64,000 nt of DNA from Schistocephalus solidus (lineage: Eukaryota > Platyhelminthes > Cestoda > Diphyllobothriidea > Diphyllobothriidae). The position numbers and the translations under genes were made by a program. Below the pieces are notes generated by a model. The model searched no databases. It saw only the letters and a program-made list of their open reading frames with translations, and was not told the DNA's origin. The first letter of the stretch is position 1; each line of letters opens with the position of its first letter. The DNA is taken from NCBI GenBank assembly GCA_017591395.1, contig WEDG01002071.1, positions 40,111 through 104,110 on the forward strand, written 5' to 3'. Positions 58,196-64,000 of the stretch are shown one piece after another.

Positions 58196-61100
58196 GGGGA
58201 CTGATTTTTAAAGATAAGTGGAGGGTTTATTTTTACCATATTTCTTGCCCCTAGCAGTCAACTGTCTTTTAATTGTTAGTTTAAAAAAAGCACTTTTTAC
58301 TGCTCCGTATTATTTGTGTCGGCCATATAATCAATTGGATTAATTAGTTGCACTTTGCATAAGTGTGGTTTGAAATCGTACTCGGGTTGTCGTTTTCTAT
58401 TTACTGTATGAAATCAGCTGCAATTTTAGCCTATTTAAGTATACTCTTGAATATTATTGATCCACTTTTTTTCTATAAAGTAAACCAAAATTCCGTCTAC
58501 TAGTAAACGATGTCCAGAAATCGACTCGCGAAAAGACGCAAGGTTGCAGCTTCCCTTCCATCCTTGAGAAATAGAGTAATGGAAGGGGACCTAGCTAGCG
58601 TATGCGAGACTTCGCAGCCCTCTATAATCCTCCGTGTTATTTTGGCAATGAAAGCGAGCTATGTAAATTATTTGAAAAAGTTGCAGAGACTCAATTTGAT
58701 GTCAAAATAATCGTAGGCGATTTAAATCTGCCAGACATTGACTGGCAGGCAAATTCATCTCAACCAAAACATCAGAAATTGGTCGATACTATTAACTTTT
58801 CAAACATGTCCCAACTAATCAGATCAGTTACTAGAAGTGACAACAGTTTAGATTTAATTTTTACAAATGATGTCCACCCACTCTTTATGAATTTCCATCG
58901 TGATTTATTCACAAGTGATCATGCAATAATTCACTGTTGTTTTCCAGCTCCCCCTTCTTACGAAGCCTGAGGTTAAATGCAATAACCTCGACTTTGCTAA
59001 CACAAACCATGAATTAATAAAGAATTTGGTAAGCACTCAAGATTGGCATAGCATATTTTCAATCAACGATCCATTTTTTTCCGTGAACTATAGCAGAGCC
59101 TCACAGAAAAATCCAGGCTTTTATCCCGTTTAGGGTTTTTAAGATATTTAATCCACATTTTCTCCAAAACAGACTTAAAAATTACAAAAGCAACTCAAAG
59201 ATTCATATAAAAGCTCTTTGTCAGTTCATTTAAGGATTGCACAAATATTTGAATAAATATCAAAAATTAAGCTCGCGTGCGATTAGCATAGGGTGTCCCT
59301 CGCACTAAGTGATGCCAATTCATACAAATCTGTTGCTCAAATCTTCCATGTTCGGTCATCGGCTATGCGTCTGAAAGTAACTCCGCCCTTACTCAACTGT
59401 AACAAAAAATTCGTTACAGAGGATTTGGGAAAGCAGAACTGTTTAATTCATTTTTTGCCAACCACTTTACCACTGAAACTAGCCTCACTCCCTCAATTCC
59501 TCTGCTTTCAAATTCAAATTCACTTCTAACAACCATTAATTTCTCGCCTTCACGTATTCAAAAAGAAAAAGCTCACCTAAAGATTCACATTCGGTTGGAA
59601 CTGATAACATTTCAAACTCCCATATTAAACAGTTAAGGGATTTTCCATCTTTACTAAGCAAATGATTCTCAGTATTTCTTGAAAATGGTTTGTTTCCCGA
59701 TTATTGGAAAATTTCTATTATAATACCAGTTTTTAAATCTGGTTCCCGCTCTGACATTCATAACTATCGCGGTGTTCATAAAACGCCCTCTATTGCCAAA
59801 CTCTTCGAAAAATTAATTGCAAAACAAATCACGGATTTTCGCATAAGCAATCAAATTATCAACTTTTACCAACACGGTTTTTTACCGGACTGCTCTTGTG
59901 AAACCTCTCACTTGTCTTTTCTAAATCGACTAACCTCTCTTCGTAATGATCATCTATCTGTAGTATTTATCTATTTTGATCTTAGTAAGGCATTCGATAA
60001 AGTGCATCATATACGACTTCTAGCTAAACTAGAAGCTATAGGATTTCGTAGTCCCCTTACTGACTTTATTAGATCATACCTAAATGATCAAAACCAAAAA
60101 GTTTCAGTGGGGTCCTCATAATCAAGTGCTACCCCGATTGTGAAAGGTGTCCTTCAAGATACCGTATTAGGTCCTTTGTTGTTGTTCTTACTGTACATAA
60201 ATGATATTTCATCGATATTTAAACATTTTCCATCTTTTATTTATGCTGTTGACCTTAAATACGTGTATTCCTTCTCTTACACTACAACCGAACGATGCCT
60301 AGAACAAATTCATTCTTTACTAAGACGCTCTTTCAGCCTGGAGCTCCACATGGCTAATGGAGTTCTCACCTTCTAAGTGTCGCATCATGAGTTTTGGGCC
60401 CGTAAGGCTGCCGCAACCTATGATTGAATGAATGAATGATTGAATGTTCCTCCATCAATAAATTAGATCTTTCGCCTCATGCCGATAGAATTACAGCCAA
60501 AGCTGCTCAGATTTGCGGTTTTATTTCTTATAATTTCTACCTTCCAGAAATTCAATTCAGACTTTATCGTATGATTGTACTTCCCATTCTTGCATTTTGC
60601 TTTCCTTTATTCGGTTTAATGAACGAATATAGTCGTTCAAAAATTGAAAATGTCCAAAGACATTTCACAAAAAACTCCTGTTTCAGACTCTTTCAACTCC
60701 TACCTACTCAACAAGATGCCAGCTAACGAAGCTAAAATTTATTTGGGTCAGGAGACTGGAAGCAGGCATTTGTCTCCTTTTCCGACTAAATAATAGCTCA
60801 ACTCTCTCCAAGCTTTCTGTCACTACCCCCGTTAGTCTTCCTTATAACCTAAGAAATTATGCACTAATTATACCTCCCCCTACATCCTCCACGTATAAAC
60901 GCTCTCTCTTCTTTGCTTCTAGGAATAGTTTTCTTTGGAATAACTTGCCAATTGAAATAAGGTCGTTAACTAGTCCATCTGCATTCAAGCGAAGACTGCA
61001 CATTTATCTTAACACTGATTCTATTAAAATTTTATTTTCCTCATCTTTTCCCAGTAGCTTTCCCCATGACTCGGAGAAAGGACCATCGGAAATTTAAGTG

Positions 61101-61620
61101 ACCCTCTTGAAACTATGTTTTCGCTACCACGAGTCGCCTATGAACTATTATGTCTCCTTATATCACCAGTCATCCAAACGATGACGTCATTCGAAAGTCC
61201 ACATTCGGTGCCGTTTCTTTGGATACTAACCATCATCAGAATTCAATTCTGGATCCTAAGATGCTGAGGACTTTATTCCATTTACGCATTTTCGTGAGAT
61301 TTTGTTTCATATGCCTAAGTGATCAAGAACGCATCATCTTGACGTTTCATTGTCTCATTTGAAATGCTACTGCAGTATTATCCTACTCTATCACCTGACC
61401 TTAGCTTCATAAGCAGTTTTTTTCTCCTACCTTTTATTCGAAAATGAAGGCCTACTGAACTCTGCCTCCATTTTTAAGGTAGGAGTTTTTTTCAATGCCT
61501 ATTTTTTCTAGTTCATCATTAATTTCAAAACATCGATAACTGTTGACCTAGCAGGATAAGTTCTGTCTACATTAATAAGTATTTTTACATTTTATCTGCA
61601 CACATTGTCATAACTTTATT
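58196..61620 (+). mobile_element. Non-LTR retrotransposon copy C (5' UTR to 3' end, internally deleted)
   Basis: The 5' UTR at 58196-58509 matches copy A. ORF1 starts at 58510 (MSRNRLAKRRKVAASLPSLR) but after about 35 codons jumps to the endonuclease C-terminal half (58602-58970: IIVGDLNLPDIDW, SLDLIFTND, SDHAIIHC). RT follows at 59690-60121 (YFDLSKAFDKVHHIRLLAKL) and 60140-60376 (QDTVLGPLLLFLLYIND), with catalytic FADD changed to YAVD. The C-terminal frames at 60436-60726 and about 60745-61100 end RNSFLWNNLPIEIRSLTSPS. A TGAATG microsatellite (about 60421-60446) interrupts it. The 3' UTR reaches about 61620. The layout is CR1/L2-like, but the clade is not determined. Confidence 0.85.
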
Positions 61621-61640
61621 GCGTTACTAATTTTTGTCTA

Positions 61641-64000
61641 GACAGTGCCTTGCCGGTGCTAACCAAATATAAATTCTAAAAAATAAATTCTAAATATTGT
61701 CAACTCTAAAATCCCTTTGGTAAATCTGGAATCTCTTGATCCTCTGATTGCTTTAGCCTACACCTCATCCTGCAAAAATCGATCATCGTCTGACGAAACA
61801 GTAGATTTTTGCTTTAAGGAACTATAACCAATACCTCCGACACAGATATCTAGCAGGCTTTTCCAGCTCTAAAACCGAAGAACGGATAAAACGCATGCAT
61901 AATTTTATGCTGCGTAATATTCCAAGTTACATGTCTGCTTTCGAGGGGGCGCGTTTGTTTCTGGAAAACTGCGGCTTGGGATTCAGAGTCGCGCACGCTA
62001 AGTGACTGCGTTCACTCAGTCGTAATGCTTCCATATTAGTCACTCTCTTTTACTTGATAAAAAATGACTTTATACCCTCTAAGAACGAGATAAGAAGTGA
62101 ATTTTTCGACAATGGCATTCCTCAGTTTCCCCTGAGCTCACACAAATGGGGAGAAAACTGAAAAATTTTAAATTGTCAAACAAGCAACAGAGAAATGACT
62201 ACCTCTTTTGCCATGTTATCACATCGCCTCGAATGTCATCTATGGCCTCGCCGTCTGAATTTCCAGCTAATTCTGAATGGAAAACTGACCTTGATTGATC
62301 TCTTGGGATCCCAAGACAACAATATTTCTCCTTTTGTTCTCAAGACAGCAGTACTTCTCCTATTACCACATCCATACCAAGTTTACCAGTTACTCCTGGT
62401 AAACCAACACAGCTTTTTAGTTCAAAGACAAGTCCGGCTAAAGTCTCGACCACTCGAAAACCGCAAAAATTTAGCCTCTCCACGAAAAGTACTCCGTTAC
62501 GATCACCTATTTCTCCCTAAAACATCCTCATCCCAACTACATCGAATTTTCAGATACCACCCAGACCTCATACTGAGGCTGATAAACGAAACACACAAGC
62601 ATTCTCACCAAAAAATAGTGCTTCTGTGCCACTCACAGCAGTGCATCCCCCACCCCGCAGCCAATTTTCTCCACAGTCGTTTCCCCAGTTGTCTCTTAAT
62701 ACGATGTCCTGCTGAACTAATAGGCTCACCTGACCTTCGGTGTCACTTTAATAGGAATACTTTGCAGTATCCTGTCCAGGACTTTACCTGGCATGCCCCA
62801 ATAGCTAGCGGTTTTGCTTAGTTCCCCTGTCTGTCATTTATATCTCCATATTTTTCTCCCCTTCACCCACATCAGGCGCGCACGATCCCACAACCTTTTT
62901 TTCATAACAGGGCGGGAGCAACCGCCCCCTATATTCAGTGGCCCGTCAACCACTGGATGACTTAGCCCAACCTTCCTCAAAAACAACCACCTTGCCCACT
63001 TAAAATGTTCGTTCTTAATGCCAGATCCTTGCTAAATAAAACGCCCCTGCTTCAAACTAGTCTTTGTCTACTGTTCAGATATTGTTATAGTAACTGAAAC
63101 ATGGGAAACACCTTCCGTAGCTGACTCTGAACTCTCTCTTATAGGTTGGAATTGTTCTCAAAATGATCGCTGCGACAGCCCTGGTGGAGGAAGCTGTATC
63201 TATGTTAAGCAAGCGCTGGTATTTCGGCCTTTGAGACCATCTGCAATTTACCATGGTTGAACAGAACTGATGGCTTCAAATTATCATAAAAATAGGAACT
63301 CTTTACTCATTGGCTGTGTCTATCACCCGCCCAATACCAGTGAGGATTTCGATCTTTTTCTCTCCCAAGCATTTCACGCCGCGGCTGACTTAAATTTTAA
63401 GTATTGTTTAATTGCAGGTGATTTCAACCTTCCTGAAATTTGGTGGTTTCCGGTCCCTTCCGGCCCCATCAAAATTCGAGGACTTACTCGATGCCGTAGA
63501 TATCGGCATATGGACTCAGGTTTTTGACTTCCCTAACCGAGGATCAAGCATCCTTGATCTAATCTTCTGCAGAGTTTGCCTGCCACTTTCGACAGAGTTA
63601 TTGATACATCTAAACTCCCACGACTGGTCTAATTTCTTTAAATTTCAGGATGTGAACACCTGTACTGGTATGCTTTACAAAGTTTTGGATTCACTTATTT
63701 CTCGTTTTGTTCCCCGTAAGAAATTAATTAATGTCAAGAATGAGGTTTATCTCCCTTTATCTTTTTACCGTAGGTTGCGTAAACTCTCTCGTCGATTCCA
63801 TTTGCAAAATGACATTTCCGTTCTGCCCTTGGTTTGACGAATTTTTGAGCAAACAAAGAGGCTAACCGAAGAAAACCTGCTAACCAATGTGGTCAAATAT
63901 GTTAAAAACCGTTCATTAAATGTCCCAAACCGTATTTCCCGCGCAACAGGAACCCATAGTTAAACATGGCATCCCGTCCTACTGGACTCCGTTGTCAATC
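61641..64000 (+). mobile_element. Non-LTR retrotransposon copy D, running off the window
   Basis: First about 40 bp match copy B 57447-57487, then the sequence jumps back to match copy B from about 57105, so its 5' end is rearranged. ORF1 pieces reach 62821. Endonuclease blocks follow: about 63005 (MLNARSLLNKT-like), 63150-63240 (DRCDSPGGGSCIYVKQAL, frame-shifted), 63270-63527 (SLLIGCVYHPPNTSEDFDLF, then CLIAGDFNLPEIWWF) and 63412-63837 (SSILDLIFCRV). The SDH-equivalent reads LNSHDWSNF. The frame is broken at 63837 and ORF2 continues degenerate to the window end. Confidence 0.8.

Noticed and set aside
1..64000. CRISPR array, bacterial operon or prophage
   Set aside because: No regularly spaced short repeats, no ribosome-binding-site-led gene runs, and clear introns and eukaryotic retroelements throughout.

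Overview
The window reads as eukaryotic, AT-rich, intron-containing DNA crowded with decayed retroelements. The mix of tRNA-derived SINEs, several non-LTR (LINE) lineages, a Ty3/gypsy relic, degenerate TTAGGG-like tracts and small spliced genes fits a flatworm, most likely a tapeworm. That placement is an inference from the style of the repeats and is not proven here. Almost all short open frames in the window are shadows or transposon debris. Two real protein genes can be supported.

Layout. From 1 to 7 kb there is AT-rich sequence with two dispersed repeats (3.1 kb and 4.6-5.1 kb). At 7.57-8.38 kb (+) lies a compact two-exon gene for a single-Ig-domain type I membrane protein, with TATA box, UTR splice acceptor and poly(A) signal. 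From 8.7 to 13.7 kb there is one SINE, one degenerate telomere-like tract and otherwise nothing recognised. From 13.72 to 17.34 kb sits a tandem array of a composite unit of about 928 bp made of tRNA-Arg-like SINE copies in both orientations. From 18.3 to 27.4 kb come a dispersed repeat, two LINE relics on the minus strand, one LINE endonuclease scrap and a broken Ty3/gypsy reverse transcriptase.

The centrepiece is 27.4-51.9 kb. A four-exon minus-strand gene (51,911 to 42,807) encodes a deubiquitinase of the USP35/USP38 type: an N-terminal helical region, Cys box, QQD box, split zinc finger and His/Asp box. Its last two exons plus about 1.65 kb of 3' flank are present a second time in inverted orientation at 27,434-31,214, giving a large inverted repeat with arms of about 3.78 kb separated by about 9.9 kb. 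The left copy starts inside an exon, lacks the catalytic Cys exon and has a 2-nt deletion, so it is a pseudogene. Its outer breakpoint abuts a LINE. One arm also carries a clean 122-bp insertion whose sequence recurs at 3.1 kb, which exposes an otherwise featureless small mobile element.

From 52 to 64 kb are a SINE, an RT relic, an inverted LINE 3' end and four head-to-tail partial copies of one non-LTR retrotransposon lineage on the plus strand, with deletions and a chimeric in-frame junction between copies. All visible RT active sites are damaged, so none of these elements looks autonomous.
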